Assembly (NCBI GenBank): GCA_030828405.1
Contig: JAURCP010000015.1
Span: 1 to 34,391 of the forward strand
Source: Thermoplasmatota archaeon
GTDB lineage: Archaea > Thermoplasmatota > Poseidoniia > Poseidoniales > Thalassarchaeaceae
Direction of reading: 5' to 3'
DNA length: 34,391 nt
The notes beneath the pieces are model-generated. The model ran no database searches. It was not told the DNA's origin and saw only the letters and a program-made list of their open reading frames with translations. Numbering within the stretch: position 1 is the stretch's first letter; the number at the start of each line of letters is the position of its first letter. Made by a program: the position numbers and the translations under genes. This document shows positions 16,415 through 24,553 of this stretch, piece by piece.

Positions 16415-17626
16415 ATGGCAGACGACTATGTTGCTAGAGACCCACGTACTGGGAAAATTATCCAACAGAGGAAGAAAACTGTAGAAAAGGATATTCGTTC
16501 TCTGCAACCATCTGATGGTCCTTGGCAACGAATTCCAGTTTATGAAATTCTAAAATTAGCAGAAGGAGAGATTGAAACATTGGAATTATCGTTAACAAAT
16601 GGTGGAGGTTTTGTAAAGAGAACTGATGGAATAAGGGCTTTAGCGAGAGTATATGAAAATTCTATTCCTAAAGCACACGAAATTTTACTAGAAGTATTGG
16701 ACGATGATGATGTAAATGTCAGAATAGCAGGATTAGAAGTAATGCCAATCTTCTCATTGAAACTTCACAAAGATCTAATGATTTACCTATCTGATAGATT
16801 ACAAGATGATGATTTGAATGTAAGGAAGGTCGCAATGCAGACTCTTCAAAAGATGTCTCCAATTTTCCCATCAGGGTGTGAAGATATCTTGAGAAGAGAG
16901 TTAAGAAGTACTGATAAAACACATAGAAAGAGTGCTTTTGAGGCTCTAAAATTGACTAGTATTGCATGGCCGGAGACGGGCTGTTTACATATTGATGAGC
17001 TAATTAGAGAAGATGACGTAGATCTTCGAAGAAAAGGGTCTAAAATTCTGAGGAACATTGCTGCGAAAGGTGGACCATCAGGATGGGATCTAATTGGTTG
17101 GTCATTAGAAGACGAAGATGCACAAGTTAGAAGAAATGCTGCGCAATGCTTGGTTACACTTACAAATAGTGAGCCTAGAATTGCCTTAATATTAGTAGAA
17201 AATGCATTAGACGATGATGATACGAACGTCCGTAATTCTGTTATTCGTGCCATGAAGAAATTAGATCTACAGAGTCCAAGAGTAACAGATATGATTTTGC
17301 GTGGAGCAAGGTCAAGAGATCTAAATTTAAGAACTGCTTGTATTGGTCAACTTTCTATTATTCTTACTGGAGACAGGTTAAGAGAAAGTGCGGCAGAATT
17401 ATTGAGGCAAGAGACAGATCCTAAACTTCGTAAAAGGCTTACTGCTCTATCAGTAGATATTGAATTAGACGGTTCAGAAAGTGAAAAAAATAGATTTTTA
17501 GCACCGGTAGAACAAGTTAATGATGAGTATGAGAGTGACTTCATGGGTCACAATAAGCAGGACCAGCCCAAGGGTGAACATGATAAACAGAAGGCAAGTC
17601 GGCCAAAACCTGAGGACTTAAGATGA
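16415..17626 (+). CDS. HEAT-repeat protein
   Basis: A 403-residue alpha-solenoid. At least six repeats follow a common pattern of an acidic turn and an amphipathic helix: DDDVNVRIAGLEVM, DDDLNVRKVAMQTL, DVDLRRKGSKIL, DEDAQVRRNAAQCL, DDDTNVRNSVIRAM and SRDLNLRTACIGQL, spaced about 35-40 residues. The N-terminal 50 residues (DPRTGKIIQQRKKT) are basic and non-repeat. The C-terminal 40 are polar and probably disordered, ending in a Lys-rich tail. ATG 16415 is preferred over TTG 16406. HEAT repeats mediate protein-protein or protein-RNA contacts. First gene of a run with a 4-nt ATGA overlap into the next, followed by a DEAD-box helicase, so a role as scaffold for an RNA-related complex is plausible inference. 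Confidence 0.8.
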   Translation: MADDYVARDPRTGKIIQQRKKTVEKDIRSLQPSDGPWQRIPVYEILKLAEGEIETLELSLTNGGGFVKRTDGIRALARVYENSIPKAHEILLEVLDDDDVNVRIAGLEVMPIFSLKLHKDLMIYLSDRLQDDDLNVRKVAMQTLQKMSPIFPSGCEDILRRELRSTDKTHRKSAFEALKLTSIAWPETGCLHIDELIREDDVDLRRKGSKILRNIAAKGGPSGWDLIGWSLEDEDAQVRRNAAQCLVTLTNSEPRIALILVENALDDDDTNVRNSVIRAMKKLDLQSPRVTDMILRGARSRDLNLRTACIGQLSIILTGDRLRESAAELLRQETDPKLRKRLTALSVDIELDGSESEKNRFLAPVEQVNDEYESDFMGHNKQDQPKGEHDKQKASRPKPEDLR

Positions 17627-17907
17627 GCGAGCAGTTTGATGAGAAACTCGAACAATTTGAACGCCTGTGGGAGGGTGTTACACCAAATGGTATCAATAGG
17701 CAAAAATCATTAAAGTTTCAACAATATATGAAGCAACATGTACTTCAGAAGTTTCACAAAAAGACAAATGACCAATTTGCTTCTGCAAACAACGGTCATT
17801 TCAACCATAATTTTTCTTCAAAAGATCAATTTCTAACAAAAGAGAATTGTAAAAAATACTGGATGGGAGAACTTCAGAAGGAAATCAAAGATTCCGAGAC
17901 CTTCTGA
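17623..17907 (+). CDS. Hypothetical 94-residue soluble protein
   Basis: Not recognised. It is hydrophilic, rich in Lys, Gln, Phe and Asn, with predicted helices at both ends (EQFDEKLEQFERLWEG; KKYWMGELQKEIKD) around an Asn/His/Ser-rich centre (FASANNGHFNHNF). There are no cysteine motifs beyond a single Cys, no signal peptide and no TM segment. It overlaps the HEAT-repeat gene by 4 nt (ATGA) and ends 9 nt before the DEAD-box helicase gene, so it is surely translated and probably a small partner of one of these two. Tight coupling on both sides is the main evidence that it is real. Confidence 0.7.
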   Translation: MSEQFDEKLEQFERLWEGVTPNGINRQKSLKFQQYMKQHVLQKFHKKTNDQFASANNGHFNHNFSSKDQFLTKENCKKYWMGELQKEIKDSETF

Positions 17908-17916
17908 GGCGATTAG

Positions 17917-19329
17917 ATGTCAATTTTTGAAAAGTGGGGATTAGAATCTAGCATATTGGATGCTATAAAATCACGAGGTTGGATTGAACCAACGGAAATC
18001 CAATTAGATTCAATTCCTCTGGCAAGGAAAGGCAAAGATATTGTTGGACAAGCAAAGACTGGTTCAGGTAAAACTGCAGCATTCGGGATTCCTATACTTG
18101 AAAGGTGTCAGAAGAAAGGTTTTCCTCAATCAATTATCCTTTGTCCTACAAGAGAACTCGCAGTTCAAGTTACAGAAGAATTAGAACTATTACAAGGTAA
18201 AAAGGGATTAAAAATAGTTTCAGTGTACGGAGGAACCGATATTGAAAAACAAGCAAAAATTCTATCCAATGGATGCGACATAGTTGTTGGGACTCCGGGT
18301 AGGGTTATCGATATGGCTAAAAAAGGTCATTTGAAATTAGAAAAAATCTCTATCTTTTGTTTAGATGAAGCAGATAGAATGTTAGATATGGGATTCTTTC
18401 CTGACATTTTATGGGTTATTGGAAAAATGCCAAATCGCAATCAGAACTTACTTTTTAGTGCGACATTCCCTGATGAAGTACTGAATATCACTGAAGAAAT
18501 AATGACTGATGCTGAGCATGTTATGAGTGATGATTTAGAAGTTGATATTCCAGAAATTGATTTATATGCAGTAAGAATTGGTAGAGGAAATAAATTATGG
18601 GTCCTAGGCAGATTAATAGCTAATATGTCTGAAGAGGGACAAATGCTAATTTTCAGTAATACGAAACGAATGGTAGATGTAATTGTAGAGAGGCTTGGTA
18701 AATTTCAGATGGAGGCAGTAGGGATACACGGAGACATGCCCCAAAATAAAAGAGAAAAGTTGTTGAGTAAATTTAAATCTGGAGATGAGAGAATTGTTGT
18801 TGCTACAGATGTAGCGGCTAGAGGGTTAGATGTTGATGGAATTACCATTGTTGTCAACTATGACTTACCAGATGATACTGAGGCATTTGTACATAGAATT
18901 GGTAGAACTGGGAGAATGGGGAGGAAAGGAGAAGCTTGGAGTCTTGTCTCAAAAGAAGATAAAGGCAGCTTACAAAAAATTAGCTCAACTTGGGGATTAG
19001 AAATTCCCTTTGTAGAGACTCCTGAGTTACCAGATGGAATGAGTAGAGATCCGGTTAGGAAAAGAGATGATTGGGATGAAGTAGCAGACTCATTCGGTAT
19101 GGTCAGAATAAATCTAAAAATTGGAATACAAGATTCAACAAAGAGAGCTCTGAGCGATTGGATAGTTAGTCAAGCAAAAATACCTGAAATAATAATAGGC
19201 GAAATTAATCAATCGGAGGGGAGTACAGAGGTTGAAGTTCATGTTGCAAAAGTTGCTTATGTTATAGATGTCATAAAGGCAAGAGAGTATAATGGACGAA
19301 AACTTAAACCTGAAATTATTGAGGCATGA
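17917..19329 (+). CDS. DEAD-box ATP-dependent RNA helicase with DbpA-like C-terminal domain
   Basis: ATP-dependent RNA remodelling enzyme. Motifs in order: Q-motif PTEIQ (25-29), motif I AKTGSGKT (46-53), PTRELA (78-82), TPGR (126-129), DEAD (150-153) and SAT (181-183). In the second RecA domain come IFSNTKR, VATDVAARGLD and the HRIGRTGR motif VI. The C-terminal about 75 residues (RINLKIGIQDSTKRALSDWI to the end) form an RRM-like domain resembling the DbpA RNA-binding domain, which in bacterial DbpA docks 23S rRNA hairpin 92. If the analogy holds, this is a ribosome-assembly helicase. It is third in the HEAT-repeat run and precedes a TusA-like gene by 9 nt. Confidence 0.93.
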   Translation: MSIFEKWGLESSILDAIKSRGWIEPTEIQLDSIPLARKGKDIVGQAKTGSGKTAAFGIPILERCQKKGFPQSIILCPTRELAVQVTEELELLQGKKGLKIVSVYGGTDIEKQAKILSNGCDIVVGTPGRVIDMAKKGHLKLEKISIFCLDEADRMLDMGFFPDILWVIGKMPNRNQNLLFSATFPDEVLNITEEIMTDAEHVMSDDLEVDIPEIDLYAVRIGRGNKLWVLGRLIANMSEEGQMLIFSNTKRMVDVIVERLGKFQMEAVGIHGDMPQNKREKLLSKFKSGDERIVVATDVAARGLDVDGITIVVNYDLPDDTEAFVHRIGRTGRMGRKGEAWSLVSKEDKGSLQKISSTWGLEIPFVETPELPDGMSRDPVRKRDDWDEVADSFGMVRINLKIGIQDSTKRALSDWIVSQAKIPEIIIGEINQSEGSTEVEVHVAKVAYVIDVIKAREYNGRKLKPEIIEA

Positions 19330-19338
19330 GGTAAGTAG

Positions 19339-19581
19339 ATGTCTGATTCTGTTTCAGAAGATGAGATTTTAGTATTGGATTTAGTTGGTTTTTTTTGTCC
19401 AATTCCAATTCATGAAACACGTAAGTTACTTGATGTAAGTAAACCAGGAACTATTGTTAAAGTGGTATGCGATGACCCTGAAACTAAGCATGATATGCCT
19501 GCATTATGCAGTCGATTAGATTTAGAACTAATTGATTTTGAAGAAAAAATTGGAGAATTTATTTACACAATTAAGAAATAA
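19339..19581 (+). CDS. TusA/SirA-family sulfur carrier-like protein
   Basis: Eighty-residue IF3-like fold protein. The family motif CPxP appears as FFCPIPI with the sulfur-carrying Cys20, preceded by the LDLVGF strand. GTIVKVVCDDPETKHDMPAL is the typical middle region (V.(T/C)DD..). Characterised relatives pass persulfide sulfur to tRNA thiolation or to molybdopterin pathways. A second cysteine at VVCDDP replaces the usual Thr/Ser. It follows the DEAD-box helicase by 9 nt and precedes the GTP cyclohydrolase II by about 20 nt, so it is the fourth gene of the run. No partner (desulfurase or thiolase) is in the window. Confidence 0.88.
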   Translation: MSDSVSEDEILVLDLVGFFCPIPIHETRKLLDVSKPGTIVKVVCDDPETKHDMPALCSRLDLELIDFEEKIGEFIYTIKK

Positions 19582-19601
19582 TATAAATTGGAATTGATAA
19601 T

Positions 19602-20234
19602 ATGGGGTTTGAAGATAAAATCAATATTAAAGAGAACTTAGATGTTCCAGCTGATGCCCGACTGCCTACAAAATATGGCGAATTTAGAATAAGGGTATTT
19701 CATGAAGAAGACACTGGCTTAGATCATGTCGCATTAACTCTAGGCGATATGGATGGTCCAGATCCAGTTCTAATTAGAGTTCACTCAGAATGTATTACTG
19801 GTGATGCATTTTCCAGTATTAGATGTGACTGTGGCTCTCAATTAGATGATTCGTTGGAAAAAATACAGCAAAAGGGTTGGGGTTGTTTGGTATATTTGAG
19901 ACAGGAGGGGAGAGGAATAGGACTTCATGCCAAAATTCAAGCTTACAATCTGCAAGATAAAGGTGCAGATACATTAGATGCAAATTTAATGTTAGGTTTA
20001 CCTGCAGATGCCAGAGATTATTCAATCGCATCAATCATTTTAGGAAACATTGGTGTCAAAAAAGTTTCACTTTTAACTAATAATCCCGATAAAGTAGAAA
20101 AACTTGAGACCTTAGGTATAGAAGTAGTGGAGAGAGTTCCATTAATTGTCGGAGTAAGGACAGAAAATAGAGATTATTTGAAAACCAAGAGCGATAAAAT
20201 GGGTCATCATATTTCATCAAGTGACCTAGAATAA
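19602..20234 (+). CDS. ribA: GTP cyclohydrolase II
   Basis: Catalyses the first committed step of riboflavin synthesis: GTP to 2,5-diamino-6-ribosylamino-4(3H)-pyrimidinone 5'-phosphate, formate and pyrophosphate. Zinc ligands are Cys64, Cys75 and Cys77 (SEC then CDC, the C-x10-C-x-C pattern). The catalytic YLRQEGRGIGL segment and the AYNLQD motif are intact, and LLTNNPDK near the C-terminus matches the family. Length 210 is standard for a stand-alone RibA, with no RibB fusion. Bacterial-type RibA is not the usual archaeal route (many archaea use the GTP cyclohydrolase III-type ArfA), so acquisition from bacteria is possible. Last gene of the run, ending just before tRNA-His on the other strand. 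Confidence 0.95.
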   Translation: MGFEDKINIKENLDVPADARLPTKYGEFRIRVFHEEDTGLDHVALTLGDMDGPDPVLIRVHSECITGDAFSSIRCDCGSQLDDSLEKIQQKGWGCLVYLRQEGRGIGLHAKIQAYNLQDKGADTLDANLMLGLPADARDYSIASIILGNIGVKKVSLLTNNPDKVEKLETLGIEVVERVPLIVGVRTENRDYLKTKSDKMGHHISSSDLE

Positions 20235-20263
20235 TATCATCGAATGAGCATAGAAATACAAGA

Positions 20264-20339
20264 TGGGGCCGTGACCGGGAATTGAACCCGGGCCGGCGGG
20301 ACCACAACCCACCGTGCTAACCTCTACACCATCACAGCC
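20264..20339 (-). tRNA. tRNA-His (GTG anticodon), CCA encoded
   Basis: A complete cloverleaf can be drawn on the minus strand. The acceptor is GCTGTGA/TCACGGC. The D arm starts GTGTAGAGG, and the anticodon stem GTGGG/CCCGC encloses loop TTGTGGT with anticodon GTG. The T arm is CCGGG-TTCAATT-CCCGG. The position -1 G and discriminator C73, the identity pair of tRNA-His, are both present in the DNA. The 3' CCA is genomically encoded. No intron is visible. It is convergent with ribA. Confidence 0.95.
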
Positions 20340-20445
20340 GTCTTGCTAATCACTCGAGAGTAGAACCGTATTTCAAGCGTTCCAAAGAGCCACGATGATA
20401 ATCATATCACCAACGCATTCAAGCGGTAGTTAAGTTCGCAGACAA

Positions 20446-22845
20446 ATGATGATGAAGTCGAGTAACATAACCATATTATTTTTGACGATGTTTCTAATAG
20501 CTCCTATGGCCCCAATAATTCAGGCAGATACTGTAATTTCATCAGAATCAATTGATTTAACTTCGGTTGGGAATTTTGATGAACCTACCCAATGGGACAT
20601 TACAAGTACATCTGGATTTAGTAACGACCCTGCCGATTATACAATAGGTATGGTAGCCGACAATGAGCTTTCATTCACCCATGAAAGGCCTGATAACTTC
20701 ATGACACAGATCTCTTGGGCAAGTAGTAGTACAACTGGGTCAAATTACAGTCTTGGAGCCCCAGATACTTATTACAGCTGGTCCAGAGGACCGGAAATAT
20801 CAGTAGGAGGATTTAGCTACCCAGGATTATATGATAAAGAAATTGAAAATGTTTCATTAGTTTTACACTTCGAAATACCGGATGTTTTGTATCAAGACAC
20901 TGTGAGAATAATCTTAGAAAGTACTGGCTCAGATAAGTTAGTTCGAGAATTTGCACGTACCACTTCTGGAGTTTTTAGAATGAATAATCCAATGATAATT
21001 GAATTAGATCACTTACATGATTGGAGTTGGAATGAGATTGTAAACTCTGAAATTACTATTGATTATGTTTCAATAGGAACAAATGATGATTCTGAAGTTA
21101 GAGTTGACTCTGTAGGAGTTCGTGTTAAATATCATATGCCATGGTATTCATTTGAGAACATTAAAGCAAATCATGAAAGTAATATTGGAATTCTACCGGT
21201 GATTGATTTTTCTCCTTATGATGGAGAAATTGAGGGATTGAACATTGAATCCTGCGGACTTACACCTGACGGAACTAATGAATCTTATTGGAATCTAGAG
21301 GTTGAAGTGCCATATGGCCAAGAACTAGGTAGAATACATGTTTATGGGTCTGGGAACCACAGTATAGGAGTTATTCCTGCAGGAGTTGAAGGAGATTTTT
21401 CTCCTAAACAATCGGGAGATTTGATAGATAACCCTACTGAGAAACAGTTTGTAAGAATACATATTATAGATGGATGCGTTGAAGGCTTAAGGGTTGATGT
21501 TAATGACCCTAAACTAATTGTTAATGGGAAAATTTCAGGTTCTGCGAGCGACCTTTCAAGTGCGAGCAATATTAGATTTGCAATTGGAGAATATCTGGTA
21601 GAAACCGTTCCAATGAATATTGGAGAATTTTCGTTCAGTGTACCAATAGGACATGCTTTCCCATTAGACAATAGCGATACGAGTATAGGAATCGCTTCAA
21701 GGTTCCAGTGGTCATCTGATGGTAATGCAGAAACAACAGTAGTTCACATTGAGGAACTTTCAATTACGGGCGGATTCGAATTAGAATATGACTATTCTCC
21801 GGTATGTCAGAATATCGCAAATCTAGATATGATTGAAGACGAGGGAGGATTTCTAATGTCTTTACCTTGTCAAGACGATATTACTCCAAGATCAGGTCTT
21901 GTAATACAAACATCAAGTTCCAACAATGATATCATTAAAGTTGACTCACTATATAGTGCAGAACAAGATCTTAATTTCATAGAATTACAGACCGTTAGTG
22001 ATTCTTCAGGAGAAGTAAAAATTACCGTTGAAGTTTTCGATAGTGCATTAAGTCAAGAAAACAAATGGATTGGAATTTTTACAGTAAATGTGGCTCCAGT
22101 ATCTGATATGCCTGTTATCGAGGATATTCCTACTCTATCTTATATGAATTTAGGAGAAACTTTAGTAATTCCCATGAGTATTTATGACGTTGATTCCGAT
22201 GATATTGAAATTACAACTACTAAGTCTTGGGCAACAATCGACGGAAACAATCATCTGATCTTAACTCCAATTGATTCTGGAATTCATACAGTTAATATCA
22301 TAGTTAGTGATGGAGAAAACCAAGTCTCAGAGAATATTACCATCGATGTATCTGCTAAGTCTGATTTGTTAGTTGAATCAATAACCGTTAGGAAAAATGG
22401 CGCAGATATCTCCAATGGAAAACATGGAGATGTTGTGGAAATTATTGCCTATATCCGGAATGAAGGCAGAGGTACTGCTAACGGAATTGATGTTAGGTGT
22501 TACGTTAATGACATACTGATTGATACGAAAAGCATTGATACATTGCAACCTGGTTCGCTTGTTAATACAATATGCGATACTGCTCTTTCAGGCAATGACC
22601 AAGATAACACAATTAGAATTTTTGTAGATAGCACATTTTCAATTGAAGAATCTAATGAAGAAAATAACGAGAATCAAATTTCATTGTTTATTAGTTCACC
22701 AGATAGTACCAATAATGAAGAATCAAAATTATTCATCAGTGAAACACTAATCATAGTTTCATCAATAGTAATTGTATTAATCGGTTTAGTCTTACTACAA
22801 TTAGCGCCAGGGAAGATAAAGAAACCTTATGAGAAAAGAAAGTGA
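20446..22845 (+). CDS. Large secreted, C-terminally anchored protein with CARDB-like domain
   Basis: Predicted cell-surface protein of 799 residues. A signal peptide (about 1-27, hydrophobic, ending IIQADT) is followed by long beta-rich regions. A cadherin/Ig-like segment lies at about 548-635 (PVIEDIPTLSYMNLGE to NIIVSDGENQ). A CARDB-like domain (about 639-744) contains the typical VKNEG-type element as YIRNEGRGTANGIDV, a LQPGS turn and EENNEN before the last strand. A TM helix (about 768-787) and a basic tail GKIKKPYEKRK anchor it. Conserved Cys pairs are few. Starts with three consecutive ATG codons; the first is reported. CARDB domains occur in archaeal and bacterial surface adhesins and carbohydrate-associated proteins. 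A role in surface structure or particle attachment is inference. Confidence 0.75.
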   Translation: MMMKSSNITILFLTMFLIAPMAPIIQADTVISSESIDLTSVGNFDEPTQWDITSTSGFSNDPADYTIGMVADNELSFTHERPDNFMTQISWASSSTTGSNYSLGAPDTYYSWSRGPEISVGGFSYPGLYDKEIENVSLVLHFEIPDVLYQDTVRIILESTGSDKLVREFARTTSGVFRMNNPMIIELDHLHDWSWNEIVNSEITIDYVSIGTNDDSEVRVDSVGVRVKYHMPWYSFENIKANHESNIGILPVIDFSPYDGEIEGLNIESCGLTPDGTNESYWNLEVEVPYGQELGRIHVYGSGNHSIGVIPAGVEGDFSPKQSGDLIDNPTEKQFVRIHIIDGCVEGLRVDVNDPKLIVNGKISGSASDLSSASNIRFAIGEYLVETVPMNIGEFSFSVPIGHAFPLDNSDTSIGIASRFQWSSDGNAETTVVHIEELSITGGFELEYDYSPVCQNIANLDMIEDEGGFLMSLPCQDDITPRSGLVIQTSSSNNDIIKVDSLYSAEQDLNFIELQTVSDSSGEVKITVEVFDSALSQENKWIGIFTVNVAPVSDMPVIEDIPTLSYMNLGETLVIPMSIYDVDSDDIEITTTKSWATIDGNNHLILTPIDSGIHTVNIIVSDGENQVSENITIDVSAKSDLLVESITVRKNGADISNGKHGDVVEIIAYIRNEGRGTANGIDVRCYVNDILIDTKSIDTLQPGSLVNTICDTALSGNDQDNTIRIFVDSTFSIEESNEENNENQISLFISSPDSTNNEESKLFISETLIIVSSIVIVLIGLVLLQLAPGKIKKPYEKRK

Positions 22846-23035
22846 TATTGTAAAAAGTACCCCTTTGGCTGATAATGTTACTAATTCGGGTAATAGTTAT
22901 ATCAAGTTCTATTCCGAATATGGAGTGCTGCACTGTCCTTGGGCAGTCCGGTGGTGTGTGTAATTATGATGAAACTTAAAGTTCGTTTAGAAACTGATGA
23001 ATGGATTTACGAAGAACATGAAATGATATAATCAT
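22846..23035. other. 190-nt gap with two doubtful mini-ORFs
   Basis: Between the CARDB protein and cbf5 there is no recognisable gene. On the plus strand a 44-codon frame starts at ATG 22829 inside the end of the CARDB gene and ends at 22963; its C-terminus is HCPWAVRWCV. A 21-codon frame (22966-23031, MMKLKVRLETDEWIYEEHEM plus Ile) follows. A TATA-like AGTTATATCAAG (about 22896-22907) and a GGTGGTG before ATG 22966 make the second frame slightly more credible. Neither resembles a known family. Confidence 0.2.
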
Positions 23036-24019
23036 TCAATTCTGTTTAGACCAGTTCTGCGGGTAGATACCCGTGGGCATTAGTACGCTTTTCGCTATAG
23101 CAACATGTCCATTTTTCATTGACAAAAACTTATCAAAATTTACTAAGGTTTCAGCTATAGCCACCGCTTCACCTTTCAAACTTTTAATTACAACAGTAGA
23201 ACCTGATTCAAACTCTGTGGAAGAGGATACTAGACCAGGTTTAGCTAGTGGTGCACCATGAGTCATTGCAGAAACTGCACCGTCTTTTACAGTAATACTG
23301 GGTAATTTCCCTAATATTGATTCAACTGGAGTTAGAAGTTTAATTAATCCTCTCCCATCATTATGTTCTTTCCACAAAAATACTGCATCTTTTAATTGGT
23401 GCATATCACATGCCATTGATTCGTCGAAAAGACTGGTTTTATCTCGATGAAGTTCCAACATTTCACAAGATGTATCTAGAAGTAACCCCATATCTCTTGT
23501 TAATGTCCGTATGTAGGTTCCAGCAACACAAAATATTTCTATAGCAGCAATTCTAGTAGATTGATCATAGTCAATTAAATTAAGCGATTTTATTATCCTT
23601 GTTCGAACCTGAACTTTGACTGCAGATTCTTTTGGAGGTACATTATAAATCTCGCCACTAAGGCTAGTGAGAATGTCTTCTAATTCGTTTGATTGGACAT
23701 CTCTACCAAAACGAATAACAGAAATATATCTTTTATCACCCTTTAGAATAATATCGGTTAGGCGTGTCGCTCTACCACACAAAATTGTCAATAAACCGGT
23801 AGCCATCGGGTCCAAAGTCCCTCCATGCCCGATTTTTTTAATACCTAAAATATTACGAACCCATGCAGTCAACTGGTGACTAGTTGGGCCTCGAGGTTTC
23901 CTTACTAGTAAAATGCCAGAATTTAATAATTCATCAAGAGATCTATCTAGAGGTAAACTACCAAACTTATTATTGGTAGTAGATTTTTCATCAAAAATAA
24001 TTTCACTCAAAACTTTCAC
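23036..24019 (-). CDS. cbf5: Cbf5/TruB-family pseudouridine synthase (H/ACA RNP catalytic subunit)
   Basis: Archaeal Cbf5-type enzyme, which isomerises uridines guided by H/ACA RNAs together with Nop10, Gar1 and L7Ae. The KPRGPTSHQLTAWV segment and GHGGTLDPMATG with catalytic Asp70 match the TruB/Cbf5 signature. KRYISVIRFG and the YIRTLTRDMG motif follow. A C-terminal PUA domain (about 247-322) ends with the characteristic MPTGIYPQNW. At 327 residues it fits archaeal Cbf5. The position after LDP reads MATG rather than the more Cbf5-like KVTG, a feature shared with bacterial TruB; the PTSH-x-x-x-AWV and PUA ends still favour Cbf5. Its start overlaps the cmk stop by 4 nt. Confidence 0.9.
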   Translation of the reverse strand: MKVLSEIIFDEKSTTNNKFGSLPLDRSLDELLNSGILLVRKPRGPTSHQLTAWVRNILGIKKIGHGGTLDPMATGLLTILCGRATRLTDIILKGDKRYISVIRFGRDVQSNELEDILTSLSGEIYNVPPKESAVKVQVRTRIIKSLNLIDYDQSTRIAAIEIFCVAGTYIRTLTRDMGLLLDTSCEMLELHRDKTSLFDESMACDMHQLKDAVFLWKEHNDGRGLIKLLTPVESILGKLPSITVKDGAVSAMTHGAPLAKPGLVSSSTEFESGSTVVIKSLKGEAVAIAETLVNFDKFLSMKNGHVAIAKSVLMPTGIYPQNWSKQN

Positions 24020-24549
24020 TTCCTGATTTTTGATTGGACAATTGATAATACTTCGTCCGCACCTATGTTATCAGCATCAATAATAAGGCTATAAGGACTC
24101 ATATCATCTAAATCGATATCATAAAGAATTTGGTACCTTTTTTTATCATCAATTTGTCTTTGTTGAGATAATATCAACTTATCTTCATATACACCACCTT
24201 CTCGATTTTGTATTCTACGTGCACATTCTTCGGGACTAACATTTACCCAAACTCTAAGGCAATCTACTCCCATAAGATATGCCCACCAACCAGAAAGTCT
24301 ACTTTCGATAATCTCTGCTCCATGAGGATCGCCAATCTCATTTTTCAACATATTATCAAGAGATTTATCGACCTCTAAATCATTTTTACAAAGATCACTA
24401 AATTGACCTACTGTCAAACCTCTATTGTTTGCTTCATTACGAAAAACATCTCCACCATTTATAGATGACCAAGAGTATTCATATGCTAATTTCTCAACTA
24501 ATGTTGAAGTCCCACTTCCTGGAGGGCCACTAACTGTGATTTTAACCAA
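24016..24549 (-). CDS. cmk: Cytidylate kinase, archaeal type
   Basis: Phosphorylates CMP/dCMP with ATP. The P-loop SGPPGSGTST follows an N-terminal VKITV strand, and GGDVFRNEA is the nucleotide-binding segment after it. RIQNREGGVYED provides the lid arginines. Length is 177-187, matching archaeal AAA_18-type CMKs. Start choice: a frame opens at ATG 24579 inside the upstream gene. TTG 24549 sits 4 nt after that gene's stop, has GGTGAG immediately upstream, and gives the family N-terminus (M)VKITVSGPPGSG, so TTG is preferred. Sits between the DUF106 insertase and cbf5, the common archaeal order. Overlaps cbf5 by 4 nt. Confidence 0.9.
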   Translation of the reverse strand: MVKITVSGPPGSGTSTLVEKLAYEYSWSSINGGDVFRNEANNRGLTVGQFSDLCKNDLEVDKSLDNMLKNEIGDPHGAEIIESRLSGWWAYLMGVDCLRVWVNVSPEECARRIQNREGGVYEDKLILSQQRQIDDKKRYQILYDIDLDDMSPYSLIIDADNIGADEVLSIVQSKIRK

Positions 24550-24553
24550 AATC

